Below the pieces are notes generated by a model. The model made no database searches. It worked only from the letters and a program-made list of their open reading frames with translations, and was not told where the DNA came from. Made by a program: the position numbers and the translations under genes. Source: Tieghemiomyces parasiticus (lineage: Eukaryota; Kickxellomycota; Dimargaritomycetes; Dimargaritales; Dimargaritaceae). From it: DNA of 13,470 nucleotides. The stretch lies in assembly GCA_027575765.1 (NCBI GenBank), contig JANBPT010001148.1, forward strand, positions 1 to 13,470. The letters run 5' to 3'. Below, piece after piece: positions 1-9,053 of the stretch; the stretch's first letter is position 1, and each line of letters opens with the position of its first letter.

Positions 1-72
1 TCTTCGGTAGTATAGTGGTAAGTATCCCTGCCTGTCACGCAGGAGACCGGGGTTCAATTCCCCGCCGGAGAG
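1..72 (+). tRNA. tRNA-Asp (anticodon GUC)
   Basis: A full cloverleaf can be folded. The acceptor stem pairs 1-7 with 65-71, with one G-U pair at 4/68. The anticodon stem pairs 27-31 with 39-43, and the anticodon GTC lies at 34-36. The T stem pairs 48-52 with 60-64. The discriminator base is G72. The internal pol III B box (51-61) reads GGTTCAATTCC, a perfect match to the consensus, and the A-box region starts near position 8. There is no intron and no encoded CCA, as expected for a eukaryotic nuclear tRNA. It charges aspartate for GAC/GAU codons. The gene begins exactly at the window edge, so upstream elements cannot be seen. It converges on the synaptojanin gene on the other strand. Confidence 0.96.
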
Positions 73-83
73 TACTTAATTTC

Positions 84-89
84 TTTATT
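84..89 (-). promoter_or_regulatory. candidate poly(A) signal AATAAA for the synaptojanin gene
   Basis: The plus strand reads TTTATT, so the minus strand carries a canonical AATAAA about 227 nt beyond the synaptojanin stop codon. I saw no other AATAAA in the 316-to-84 interval; a TATATA-like stretch at 274-286 is a possible efficiency element. If used, cleavage 10-30 nt downstream would fall inside the tRNA-Asp gene and give antisense overlap. The hexamer can arise by chance, so this is tentative. Confidence 0.35.
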
Positions 90-92
90 TTT
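88..92 (+). terminator. RNA polymerase III terminator (T5)
   Basis: A run of five T on the non-template strand begins 16 nt after the last base of tRNA-Asp, the usual position and form of a pol III terminator. A weaker T3 run lies at 80-82. The same bases overlap an AATAAA hexamer on the opposite strand. Confidence 0.75.
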
Positions 93-315
93 GCACTTCG
101 CCATAGCAGGCCAGAGGGTAGGCGATCAACCGATTGAGTTTACCTATGTCACCCACGGTCAATTCGTTGTATAAATTGAACGTTCACTTGCACCTCAAAC
201 AGGTTAAGTATGTCGCAGCTCGATAAGGTTATTGTATTGGGCAGTACTGGGTACATTACAAAATCGCCTCCCCAATAATATATATGTAGGTTGCGAGGAC
301 GATAACAGGGCCATG

Positions 316-3300
316 TTATATCTCTACGGACGGTTTGATCGGCTCCCACCCATCGAGCTGTTCGTCAGCGTGACTCTCAAATATGTCGTCAAGGTAATCG
401 GGTAATTCCACGGCCGCCACCTTGGTCGTTTCACCGTTACAACTGACACCTACTCCGGTACGGCCCAAAGCCGCCTCCCGGGTGGCCTTCTCAAGAGACA
501 GGGCCGAGTCGCGGAACGGGTTGCTGGATAGCGGGTCAGACGGTGGAATAATGTCGCCGTCGCCATTACTACCCGTACGTTTCTCATTCCACCACTGGGT
601 GGTTGCCGAACTGGGTGGGGGCAGTCGCAGAATGACAGGGGTAGCTGTCGTGGCGGGCTTCTTGGTCTTGTGCTGAGCGGACGTGGGAGGCGGCGGTGGG
701 GGTTTCTTGTGGTACAGTTTCGTCGTGGCCTTGGGGGTCTCGTCCGCGGTTGATGGTGACGGTTCCACATCGATGAGCTTGGCTGTCGGGGGGAGCGATG
801 GTGGGGATAGATATGCACGACGGCTATCGCTGGCGGTCGGCGGGGAACCGACCTTTCCATCGCCGGGCCGGGTCGCCACTGCCAGTTCCTTACTGATGTC
901 CTGGATGAGTTGCCGACGCACGGACCGGTTGACTTCCACCACCTCGGCGCGGACAAGAGCCAGGACAGGCATATGGTCAGACGTGGTGAGCGGGTAACTT
1001 ATGTACCGCAGAATCTCGAATTTGAGTCCGCGCCCAGCCCCGCCGGCCTCGTCCTCCTCGTCGTCCTCCCCGGCATCCTCCTGCAGGCCGTCATGGACAT
1101 CGTCCGTCAGATCGGCTGTGTCCGGGTCGTAACCGGCGGACCGGATGAGGATCCGGTCAGTCCACGAGGGTGTCCGTCGCTTCTCGCTGGTATCGTAACG
1201 GGCAGTACCGACGTCAAACTTGTAGGTGGGCGGGAAGGTGATGGGTGCCTCATAGTAGTTGTGAAAAATATTGCCCATAGCCTTCTGGGCGATGAGCTGG
1301 TCGTAGCGCCGCATTTCCTGCAATCGGTCCTGAGCCAGAAGGGATTTGGCCTGATCGTAGCTGAGATTGAGACGGTAGTTAAGGTCGCCGAACCAGAAGA
1401 CGTACTGGTGGTCCTCGACGGCTCGGCCGTTACCGAAGGTGACCCCGTCGCGGATGCTGCGATAGTCCGCGTTGCGTTCCTCGTAGTTGGTGGGGCCCGC
1501 CGCGAAATGAGAGGTGACGAAGCAGAAGTGTGTGTCGTAGATTTGCATACGTAGGGCCACCGCACCCTTATTGCCGGCCAGCCCGCCGAATCCGGTCTTC
1601 TTGAGGGTGGTCTCCACGCCGCGGACGTGCGGGGCCAGCGACCGGCGGATAAACACCATCAGACAGGCCCCTATGAGCTGCTCCGAGGTCAGAATTACAT
1701 AGTTAACGGGCTCAGGGGCGTCTGATTCGTCGTCGTCGTCCCCACTGGCTCTTGTGCCCTCTTCCCTGGTCGCGGCGATGCGGTCTAGAGCCCGGATGAT
1801 AAGTCGCTCCCACTGGAAGCGTTTGGTAGAATCGCCCGAGACCACTTGAGACACGTTGAGGTCAACCACCTCCTGTAGGCCAATCACGTAGGCGTCCGGC
1901 TGGGCGTGGCCGCGGCCGGTGGCCAGCCACTTCTCCACGTCGGAAAGACGGGGCAGGTTACTGCATACGTTAAATGTGGTCACGAAAAAGGTCAGGGACT
2001 GGCGGCGCAGGAACCGGTCCGCCTGGGCGGTGAGATGCCGGCGGACCACGTCATAGGTGGCCAGGTAGGCGTGGATCTTGCGGGCCTCGGGAGTCTTGCC
2101 GAGGAGGATATCCATCACATGTTGTTTGGATTGATCCTGGAAGTTGTTCTGGTAGAACCGGCTGACCGACTTGGTAACATCCTGCAGGAGGCCGGTCCAG
2201 GTGGACTTGCCAGACTTGAGCACGTTGGAACGCAGGGCGCCCGTGCCGGCGTACAGCCGCGAGATGCGGTCCCCGTTGGCCACCCACAGCTGGGCGTGCT
2301 CCTGTCGGATGTGCGACATTACACTCGCCGGTTGATCGAGGACTACGCGAAGGTATCCGGCCAGTGTCGCCCACGACAGCGCGTTCTGCGAGAAATTCGT
2401 GCGGTCGAGACAGTCCATGCAGTTGACCCGGAAAACACCCCCCTGTTGGCGCAGGATGCGGAGCTCCTTGAGATCAATCAAGAAGAAGCCGAAGGCCTTG
2501 ACACTGTCGGCCACACGGTCTACCAGAAGTTCGACGTTGGCGAAGTTGGATCCCTTGCACATAGCGTGGAAATCGAAGTGGGTATAGCGCACCAGGTCCG
2601 GCAGCTGAAGATGTCGAATCTGCGAGTGGAAGGCATGGGACAGGGTGTATTCAGACCCGCCGTCGCGGCCCTTTAACAGATCCACCACGTGCACGCGTCG
2701 GTACCGTTGGAGGAGGGCTTGTACGTGGAGGCGGAAGGCTGGCTCGGTGGCCTCAGCGCTACGGGTCAGCTGAATCTTGTGGTCAGAGATCTGCAGCCCG
2801 CTTTGCTCCCAGAATAGAGGAATGGACCCACGTAGGATCACTGTACTATAGCAGCGGGTGCCCAGGAGACAGATGACCTCTGTCTCGACCTCGTTGGCCA
2901 CGTTGCCCATGTCGTCCAGGCCGCGTGTGAGGTATCGCGCCCCGGCCCTGCCGCTGCTAGACCGCGACACGATGCAGAGCTGGTTGGGACCCGTGACGGA
3001 GGCGTGCGGTAAGGGCACCGAACCGACGTAGCCCTGGATGAGTGGGACCAGGAACGCGGCGTCGTCTAGGTACTGCTGTTGGGCCCGGTCCAGGCTAGCG
3101 CGGAACCGTAGAAAGGGTTTGAGGAGAAAGTGGTTCCACAAGTATTTAACGTCGTAGGGGACGGCTCGTTCAGAGGAGATGCAGTCGGTGTAGCGGGCCT
3201 GCAAGTTGCGAGTCATGTCCATGTTGGGTGAAAAAAAGAAGGAGGCTTGGGCCAGGTACTGGCTGAGCGCTTGGCAGGGGTGGGGGCCGTATCCGCTGCC

Positions 3301-3780
3301 ACTACTACTACCGACAGCGGGATCATCATATTCAGTCGGATTCGGATCGTACCTCTGCCAGTCGTCGTATTTGGCGCTAGAGAGCGACAGGAAGCTGACC
3401 CGCCGCAGGCTATAGGCGGCCTCTCGGGGCAGGACCTGGCAGACGAAGTCGCACTCAGTGACCAGGGCCAGGTACACGTCGCGCTCATGGTAAATGACTC
3501 CCACACAGCCGTAGACGGGGTCGGCGTCGAGCACGGAAAAATCACGCAGGACAGAGACGTCGGCCAGATGCAGGTCGCAGCCGATGGCCGAGCGTGGGTC
3601 GCTGCCCGGAGCCGGGGCGTGTCGGCCCCGATTGGTTGTGTCGCGGAGGGTGATAACGAGGACCTGTGTTCCCGCTGTGGCGGCCCCGGGGACCCGGGAG
3701 GACAGTGGCGGCCGAGTAGGGCATAGGGCGATGGCCCGGGGCCGGTCCCGCACGTACACCATGCACTGCTTGCACTGCAT
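316..3780 (-). CDS. synaptojanin-like inositol polyphosphate 5-phosphatase (SAC1 + 5-phosphatase)
   Basis: The 1154-residue protein should remove phosphates from phosphoinositides, chiefly PI(4,5)P2, at the plasma membrane and endocytic vesicles, like yeast Inp51/52/53 and animal synaptojanin. The SAC1 domain spans about residues 70-520 and keeps the catalytic CX5RT motif (C454, R460, T461), so both domains look active, unlike yeast Inp51. The 5-phosphatase domain spans about 595-945. It shows FNV with N604, LQE with E637, SHFAAG with H758, WFGDLNYR with D799/N801, PSWTDR with D875, and SDHMP with D935/H936. Acidic loops lie at 680-688 and 892-911. The tail is disordered, with a hexaproline SH3-type site (1027-1032) and an NPF motif (1087-1089) that would bind EH domains. 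The start is the first ATG after an in-frame TAA at 3790-3792; Met7 is an alternative. It is intronless, and which fungal paralogue it matches is unclear. Confidence 0.95.
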   Translation of the reverse strand: MQCKQCMVYVRDRPRAIALCPTRPPLSSRVPGAATAGTQVLVITLRDTTNRGRHAPAPGSDPRSAIGCDLHLADVSVLRDFSVLDADPVYGCVGVIYHERDVYLALVTECDFVCQVLPREAAYSLRRVSFLSLSSAKYDDWQRYDPNPTEYDDPAVGSSSGSGYGPHPCQALSQYLAQASFFFSPNMDMTRNLQARYTDCISSERAVPYDVKYLWNHFLLKPFLRFRASLDRAQQQYLDDAAFLVPLIQGYVGSVPLPHASVTGPNQLCIVSRSSSGRAGARYLTRGLDDMGNVANEVETEVICLLGTRCYSTVILRGSIPLFWEQSGLQISDHKIQLTRSAEATEPAFRLHVQALLQRYRRVHVVDLLKGRDGGSEYTLSHAFHSQIRHLQLPDLVRYTHFDFHAMCKGSNFANVELLVDRVADSVKAFGFFLIDLKELRILRQQGGVFRVNCMDCLDRTNFSQNALSWATLAGYLRVVLDQPASVMSHIRQEHAQLWVANGDRISRLYAGTGALRSNVLKSGKSTWTGLLQDVTKSVSRFYQNNFQDQSKQHVMDILLGKTPEARKIHAYLATYDVVRRHLTAQADRFLRRQSLTFFVTTFNVCSNLPRLSDVEKWLATGRGHAQPDAYVIGLQEVVDLNVSQVVSGDSTKRFQWERLIIRALDRIAATREEGTRASGDDDDESDAPEPVNYVILTSEQLIGACLMVFIRRSLAPHVRGVETTLKKTGFGGLAGNKGAVALRMQIYDTHFCFVTSHFAAGPTNYEERNADYRSIRDGVTFGNGRAVEDHQYVFWFGDLNYRLNLSYDQAKSLLAQDRLQEMRRYDQLIAQKAMGNIFHNYYEAPITFPPTYKFDVGTARYDTSEKRRTPSWTDRILIRSAGYDPDTADLTDDVHDGLQEDAGEDDEEDEAGGAGRGLKFEILRYISYPLTTSDHMPVLALVRAEVVEVNRSVRRQLIQDISKELAVATRPGDGKVGSPPTASDSRRAYLSPPSLPPTAKLIDVEPSPSTADETPKATTKLYHKKPPPPPPTSAQHKTKKPATTATPVILRLPPPSSATTQWWNEKRTGSNGDGDIIPPSDPLSSNPFRDSALSLEKATREAALGRTGVGVSCNGETTKVAAVELPDYLDDIFESHADEQLDGWEPIKPSVEI

Positions 3781-3831
3781 GGCGGGGGATTAGAAAGGAA
3801 AGGGTCGGGTCGAGAGAACGTCAAAGGTGGG

Positions 3832-3860
3832 GCCAATCGGGACGGACGAATCGGATTGGC
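3832..3860 (-). promoter_or_regulatory. paired inverted CCAAT boxes upstream of the synaptojanin gene
   Basis: GCCAATC (3832-3838) and GATTGGC (3854-3860) form a perfect 7-bp inverted repeat with a 15-nt spacer. They give two CCAAT boxes in opposite orientation, 52-80 bp upstream of the synaptojanin ATG. CCAAT is the binding core of the fungal HAP/NF-Y complex. The interval from the ATG to 4053 has no ATG on the gene strand, fitting a clean leader. The function is inferred. Confidence 0.4.
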
Positions 3861-3919
3861 AAGGTTGAAGGCCCAGTGGCCAAACGAAATGGAAGAGCGA
3901 AGTGTAATGGATGCAAAGG

Positions 3920-3924
3920 ATTGG
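3920..3924 (-). promoter_or_regulatory. third CCAAT box upstream of the synaptojanin gene
   Basis: ATTGG on the plus strand gives CCAAT in the orientation of the synaptojanin gene, about 140 bp upstream of its ATG and 60 bp beyond the inverted pair. A single copy can occur by chance; its clustering with the other two is the only support. Confidence 0.25.
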
Positions 3925-5297
3925 TGGGGGGGCTTATGCGGAATGGAGTCCTCGCGCAGATGGGGCCCCTGTAAGCAGCAGTTGTGTTTGCCAAATGAGG
4001 TGAGGCGTACTGGTTTGACAGGTAAGGCGCAGGCGGAGAACTGTCCAGGGGGGCATTGCCCGGGCCAGAGAGGGGGGAGGGTGCGATAGGCCACGAAGCC
4101 CAACCAGCTGGCTAATGGTGTAAGCAGCCAACGCAGCACGCCACGACCGGTAGAATTCTGAGCGGATATTTCCAGCCGCGGCCTGGCACTTCAAGTCTCT
4201 TTCCGACTTGGATAGCAGTCTGAAGGGTTCGGGAGGGTGGAACCTAAAAGGCTCGGCGCCATTATGCGGCGGCGGCAACCATACAATTGGAGCCACGTAC
4301 CTGGCGCCACCCACGCTATCCCGCCAAATGGGCCTAAGTGGGGAATTAGAGGGCGGGGCAACACAAGTCGAGGCGCTATATGCTCCGCCTGCTATAGACT
4401 GCCTGGGAATAGGGTGGGCGCAGGTCACATTGGCCCTGGCAAACATCCCGTGACGATTGCAGCATAGCCAGCATGTCAGCCCGAGTTGCACCTACAACCC
4501 GATGTAGTAGCGGCAGTTTCTAAAGGGGGTTAGTTGACATTGTGGCAGGTCTAGGATTTCCCATTCGCCACCCTCTCCTACAAGGGCTGCCTTGACGCTC
4601 TGGCTTTCCGCTGGCACTCCTGTCGATTAGAGCCAACAGGGACCGCTGACCTATGTCGAAATGCACCAAAACGACCAACCGCAGAGCCAGGGCCGCCCCA
4701 GGCCAGGGACCACCGACACCTCGATTGAACAAACTATCGGTTAGCCACTTCGCTTCCCCACCCTGTTGGCTCATTACCACGCCTTCGGGACGCCCGAAAG
4801 CTGCTGTTGATCGGCTACTGAACAGGCATGGGCTACTTTCTGCATCTATACTACGGGGGGTTGGCCACAGCAGAGCCGCTAGTCAAACAGGCGCTCCACG
4901 GAGCACCTGGCCACTCTGCGATTAATGGTGACTGTCGGCCTCACAGGAGGGACGGAGCCTATTGCTGAGCCGACGGCTACTGCTGCCGGCCCCATCAATC
5001 CACTTTTTTGCCCCACCACGTGTGCTCCACGCACTGCTGCCCACCTCTTGGACCCTGAGCCTTGGCCCCGCACGCCAGGGGCCTTGCCAACGTCGCTACC
5101 CAGTTTCGGCCTGTACACACCACCTGGACCTAAACGGGAAAGCCTAGGCGGTTTTTTCGATTTTTTTTACACTTCCGCCTCGTTGGTAACCCATACACCC
5201 AATAGCCTTACCGTAGACACTCACAAGCTCCAGCCTCCACACTTTGGCGTTTCAACCTCTCCTTCGCGCCTCCCAGCCCCGTCGGCATCGCGCGGCC

Positions 5298-5302
5298 TAT
5301 AA
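5298..5302 (+). promoter_or_regulatory. possible TATA element for UPF1
   Basis: TATAA lies about 340 bp upstream of the UPF1 ATG and is followed by a C/T-rich stretch of the kind where fungal transcription often starts. No start site can be proven from sequence alone. Confidence 0.2.
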
Positions 5303-5353
5303 CTGTCCTTTCGTACCCTCGTCCCCCCTGATTCGGCTCATCCCCGGTGCTCC

Positions 5354-5383
5354 ATGTGCCAGAATCCCCGTCGCCCCTGCTAG
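5354..5383 (+). other. upstream ORF (9 codons) in the possible UPF1 leader
   Basis: An ATG followed by eight further codons and TAG encodes MCQNPRRPC. It is the last ATG before the UPF1 start; the 256 nt between its stop and that start contain no ATG. It counts as a leader uORF only if transcription begins upstream of 5354, for example from the TATAA at 5298. It could affect translation or NMD of the UPF1 message. Confidence 0.3.
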
Positions 5384-5639
5384 CCCCGTTGTTATTTTTT
5401 TACTCGTCCTTTTGCGGTTGTGCCATAGTATTGGTCCTACCGATTTGTTTTGTAGACCAGAGAAGCACTCCGGTCTGACTCTCGCTTGCGACCTACCGTC
5501 GGTGCTACTGTCCTCTTAGGCTTGCCGAGTACCTGATTCTGCCCGTTTACCTCTGCCCTACTGCACCCAGCGCCCGTCCCAACCACATACACACACATAC
5601 GTACCCACTCTCACTTCCTACCCTCCCGCCACGTCCTCC

Positions 5640-8600
5640 ATGGGTCCCCGCAAGCACGCCAGCCGTGGGTCCCCGGATCAGGCCATCGAGCGCGCGGCGG
5701 AGGCCCTTGATGACCTCAGCCTCGGGGCCTCGGGCGTTCCGAGCTGTGCCACCAGCACCACACATTCCGGCGACCATGACGATCGCACCCTGGATGACGC
5801 CGACGACCGCTCTGTGGTCAAGGCCGCTGAGCCCACCCCGGCCCATGCCTGCGCGTACTGCGGAATCCACGCCCCGGCCTCAGTGGTCAAGTGCATGGGC
5901 TGCAACAAGTGGTTCTGCAACTCCCGCGGCAGCGGATCTGGTTCGCATATCGTGACGCACCTGGTCACTGCCCGTCACAAGGAGGTGATGCTGCACCCGG
6001 AGTCCCCGCTCGGCGAGTCGGTCCTGGAGTGCTACAACTGCGGCTGCCGCAACGTGTTCCTCCTGGGCTTCATCCCCGCCAAGAGTGACACTGTCGTGGT
6101 CCTCCTGTGCCGCCTGCCCTGCGCGTCCGCTAGCGCCAACAAGGACACGGCCTGGGATGTGACCCAGTGGCAGGCCCTGATCGGGGATCGCTGCTTCCTA
6201 CCGTGGCTGGTTAACGTGCCCGGCGACGCCGAGCAGGCCCGCGCCCGTCCCATCACCGCCCAGCAGATCCAGCGCCTCGAGGAGGTATGGAAAGAGCGGC
6301 CCGAGGCGGCCCTGGGCGACGTGACGGCCCCTGCCGAAGGTGACGAGCCGGAACGTATCAAGCTACGTTACGAGAACGGGTATCAGTACCTGGAGATCTT
6401 TGCCCCGCTGGTGCGTATGGAGGCCGAGTACGACAAGAAGATGAAGGAAGCCCAGACCCAGGATGACATCACGGTGCGTTGGGATATGGGGCTCAACCAC
6501 CAGCGCATCGCCTGGTTCGTCTTCCCTAAGCTCGAGCTGGGCGAAGTTCGCCTGGCAGTCGGCGACGAGCTCCGTCTGCGCTACCGCGGCGAGCTCCAGG
6601 CCCCCTGGGAAGGGACCGGTCACGTGATTAAAATCCCCAATAACACCAGTGACGAGGTGGGCCTCGAACTGCGCCGCAGCGAGGGCGCCCCCACCGACTG
6701 CACCCACCACTTCGCCGTGGACTTCATGTGGAACTCTACCAGCTTTGATCGCATGCAGGCCGCCCTCAAGAAGTTCGCCACGGACGAGCTGGCCGTCAGC
6801 GGATACTTATATCATCGCCTGCTGGGCCACGAGGTGGGGCCGCAGCCCCTCAAGGTCACCGCCCCTGGCCGCATTTCGGCCCCTAACCTACCCGAGCTGA
6901 ACCCATCGCAGGCTGCGGCGGTCCGCAGTGTCCTCACCCAACCGCTCAGCCTGATCCAAGGCCCACCGGGCACGGGCAAGACGGTGACCTCGGCTACCGT
7001 GGTGTACCACCTCAGCCGCCTCTCTGAGGGCGGCCGCGTACTGGTCTGCGCCCCTAGCAACGTGGCGGTCGACCATCTCGCCGAAAAGATCGACTTGACG
7101 GGTTTGCGGGTGGTGCGCGTGATGGCCAAGTCGCGTGAGGACCTGGACTCGAGCGTCCGCCACCTGGCGCTCCACGAGCAGCTGCGTAACATGGACACCT
7201 ACCCGGAACTCCAAAAGTTGCTGCGTCTTCGTACCAGCGTAGGCGAGCTGAGCCGCAAGGACGAGCAACGATTTAAGAAGCTGCGCCGCGCCTGCGAACG
7301 CGAGATTTTGGAGAGCGCTGACGTGATCCTCACCACCTGCGCGGCCGCCGGTGATCCCCGGTTCACTGGTCTCAAGTTCCGGGCGGTCCTGGTCGATGAA
7401 TCTACCCAGGCGTCCGAGCCGGAGCTCCTGATCCCGCTGGTGCACGGGATCCGCCAGGTCATTCTGGTGGGTGACCACCAACAGCTAGGCCCAGTCATCA
7501 TGAACAAGCGCGCGGCCAACGCTGGGCTGAACTTCACCTTGTTTGAGCGACTTATCCATCTCAATATCCGCCCGCACCGCCTTCAGGTGCAGTACCGTAT
7601 GCACCCGTGCTTGTCCGAATTCCCGAGCAACATGTTTTACGAGGGGTCCCTACAGAACGGCGTGACGGCCCCCCAACGTCTCCGCCCGGACGTTAAGTTC
7701 CCATGGCCCACACCGGCCACACCAATGATGTTCCACATCAGCCTGGGCCAGGAGGAGATTGCCACCAGTGGCACGTCGTACCTGAATCGGACCGAGGCGA
7801 CCAACTGCGAAAAGGTAGTGACAGCCTTTCTCCGGGCCGGTGTACGCCCGCAGGATATCGGGGTCATCACGCCCTACGAGGGCCAGCGCAGCTACGTAGT
7901 CAACTACATGCAGTTCAGCGGCTCGCTCCGCAAGGAACTGTACAAGGACGTGGAAGTGGCCAGCGTCGACGCCTTCCAAGGTCGCGAAAAGGATTACATT
8001 ATCTTGTCATGTGTGCGCAGTAACGAACACCAGGGCATCGGCTTCCTGAACGACCCACGCCGTCTCAATGTGGCCCTAACCCGTGCGAAGTACGGCCTGG
8101 TCATCTTGGGGAACCCTAAGGTGCTCAGCCGCCACGTCCTGTGGCACGACCTGCTCACCCACTTCAAGGACCACGGTTGCCTTGTCGACGGGCCTCTCGC
8201 CAACCTCAAACCGAGCCTTATCCAGTTTAGTCGCCCTCGCCGCCGCCAGAATGCCCGCCGTGCCCGAACTGCCCTCGACTGGCTGCTCCCGCCAGGTGCG
8301 GCCAAGCTACAGGCCCCTGGGGCCACTGGCACAGGGTCGTCGTTCGCCACTGGCCTCGGCCCGCCGGCGCCCGTCGCCGATCCGAACGTAACCGGTATGG
8401 TCCCACCCTCCTGTGACCCCCACGCCCTGTGGCAAGACAGCATTGGGACCATTTCATCCGGCGTCAATTCGGCACTTACTCACCTGGACCCGTCCTCCAC
8501 TGCCACGGCCCCTATCACCTCCTCCGCTCCGGGGTTCGGCTTTAGTTCGCATTATACCCCGGCGTCAGGGCCTAATGGTATCGCCAGCGCGGGTAGCCCC

Positions 8601-9014
8601 TTCACCGCCCCCAACGGTCCCCACGGCGGCAGCATTAGCGCGCAGTTCTCGGCTTCCATCCTCATGTCCCAAGCTGACCGCCTCCGGATGAACGAATGGT
8701 TCGATCAGCCGCCCAACGTCGCCGCTGCCGGTACCTCTTCGTCTGCTGGTCCGTCGAACGGCCATTACCACGGCAGCGGCGGCAGCATCCCGCCTGGTTA
8801 CAGTGCCGCCGGGGGTGCGACCGCAGGGGCCTTTAGTGATGCCAACTTGGACAGCTACCTGGATTACCTCGACGATATCTACAAGACCCAGCCCGTTCAG
8901 GTTGGCGGTCCCGGGGCCCCCTTTTTCGCGGGCACTGAACGTGCGGCGGGCAATCGAACGGCCGTCCAGAAACCTGCGGGTGCCGCTCCAGTGCCGGTCG
9001 GCCGCACTACCTAG
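5640..9014 (+). CDS. UPF1: ATP-dependent RNA helicase UPF1/NAM7, nonsense-mediated decay factor
   Basis: The 1124-residue protein is a superfamily 1 RNA helicase that senses premature termination in the cytoplasm with UPF2/UPF3 and release factors. The Cys/His zinc domain (about 67-190) keeps the CxxC/H ligands C71, C74, C85, C88, C93, H103, H107, C131 and C134. The helicase core follows the 1B stalk region: Walker A GPPGTGKT (441-448), motif II DEST (586-589), GDHQQLGP (611-618), QYRMHP (651-656), DAFQGRE (777-783) and [11 protein letters not shown] (807-817). All catalytic motifs are intact. Residues 865-1124 form a G/S/A/P-rich low-complexity tail with one SQ (1010) and one TQ (1083), unlike the SQ-rich animal tail. 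The start is the first ATG after an in-frame TAG at 5517-5519. No intron is seen. The stop TAG is followed at once by a C/G hairpin. Confidence 0.98.
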   Translation: MGPRKHASRGSPDQAIERAAEALDDLSLGASGVPSCATSTTHSGDHDDRTLDDADDRSVVKAAEPTPAHACAYCGIHAPASVVKCMGCNKWFCNSRGSGSGSHIVTHLVTARHKEVMLHPESPLGESVLECYNCGCRNVFLLGFIPAKSDTVVVLLCRLPCASASANKDTAWDVTQWQALIGDRCFLPWLVNVPGDAEQARARPITAQQIQRLEEVWKERPEAALGDVTAPAEGDEPERIKLRYENGYQYLEIFAPLVRMEAEYDKKMKEAQTQDDITVRWDMGLNHQRIAWFVFPKLELGEVRLAVGDELRLRYRGELQAPWEGTGHVIKIPNNTSDEVGLELRRSEGAPTDCTHHFAVDFMWNSTSFDRMQAALKKFATDELAVSGYLYHRLLGHEVGPQPLKVTAPGRISAPNLPELNPSQAAAVRSVLTQPLSLIQGPPGTGKTVTSATVVYHLSRLSEGGRVLVCAPSNVAVDHLAEKIDLTGLRVVRVMAKSREDLDSSVRHLALHEQLRNMDTYPELQKLLRLRTSVGELSRKDEQRFKKLRRACEREILESADVILTTCAAAGDPRFTGLKFRAVLVDESTQASEPELLIPLVHGIRQVILVGDHQQLGPVIMNKRAANAGLNFTLFERLIHLNIRPHRLQVQYRMHPCLSEFPSNMFYEGSLQNGVTAPQRLRPDVKFPWPTPATPMMFHISLGQEEIATSGTSYLNRTEATNCEKVVTAFLRAGVRPQDIGVITPYEGQRSYVVNYMQFSGSLRKELYKDVEVASVDAFQGREKDYIILSCVRSNEHQGIGFLNDPRRLNVALTRAKYGLVILGNPKVLSRHVLWHDLLTHFKDHGCLVDGPLANLKPSLIQFSRPRRRQNARRARTALDWLLPPGAAKLQAPGATGTGSSFATGLGPPAPVADPNVTGMVPPSCDPHALWQDSIGTISSGVNSALTHLDPSSTATAPITSSAPGFGFSSHYTPASGPNGIASAGSPFTAPNGPHGGSISAQFSASILMSQADRLRMNEWFDQPPNVAAAGTSSSAGPSNGHYHGSGGSIPPGYSAAGGATAGAFSDANLDSYLDYLDDIYKTQPVQVGGPGAPFFAGTERAAGNRTAVQKPAGAAPVPVGRTT

Positions 9015-9053
9015 CCCCCCCCCGCCATAGGTTTGCTTGGTAGCGGGGGGGGG
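9015..9053 (+). repeat. perfect C9/G9 inverted repeat directly after the UPF1 stop
   Basis: The arms CCCCCCCCCGC (9015-9025) and GCGGGGGGGGG (9043-9053) are exact reverse complements, giving an 11-bp all-G/C stem with a 17-nt loop. The first arm starts at the base after the TAG. In RNA this would be a very stable hairpin close to a terminating ribosome. It may regulate termination, stability or 3' processing, or be chance or an assembly problem, since homopolymers are error-prone. Confidence 0.85.

Larger units (their letters stand above)
3781..5639. other. 1.86-kb divergent intergenic region
   Basis: This separates the divergent synaptojanin and UPF1 genes and must hold both promoters. On the synaptojanin side the gene strand is pyrimidine-rich and has no ATG for about 270 nt. 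On the UPF1 side, from about 5250 the plus strand is strongly C/T-rich, with T6 and T8 runs near 5152-5168, a CCAAT at 5199-5203 and a TATAA at 5298-5302. The open frames here, up to 185 residues, have no recognisable domain and an irregular composition, so I do not call genes. I found no tRNA B box or transposon end. Confidence 0.7.

Noticed and set aside
1027..1104. Acidic insert in the 5-phosphatase domain as a retained intron
   Set aside because: No GT-AG boundaries with branch site and pyrimidine tract fit it, and acidic loops at this position are plausible in the family.
450..1565. Long open frames overlapping the synaptojanin gene on both strands
   Set aside because: They are shadows of the GC-rich coding sequence; only the synaptojanin frame carries conserved catalytic motifs.
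3934..4491. 185-residue minus-strand open frame in the divergent region
   Set aside because: No domain or conserved-looking segment, mixed Pro/Arg/Cys composition as in random GC-rich frames, and it covers the likely synaptojanin promoter.
4925..5302. 125-residue plus-strand open frame upstream of UPF1
   Set aside because: Rich in P, T and S from C/T-rich DNA, with no motif and no following gene structure; probably promoter or leader sequence.
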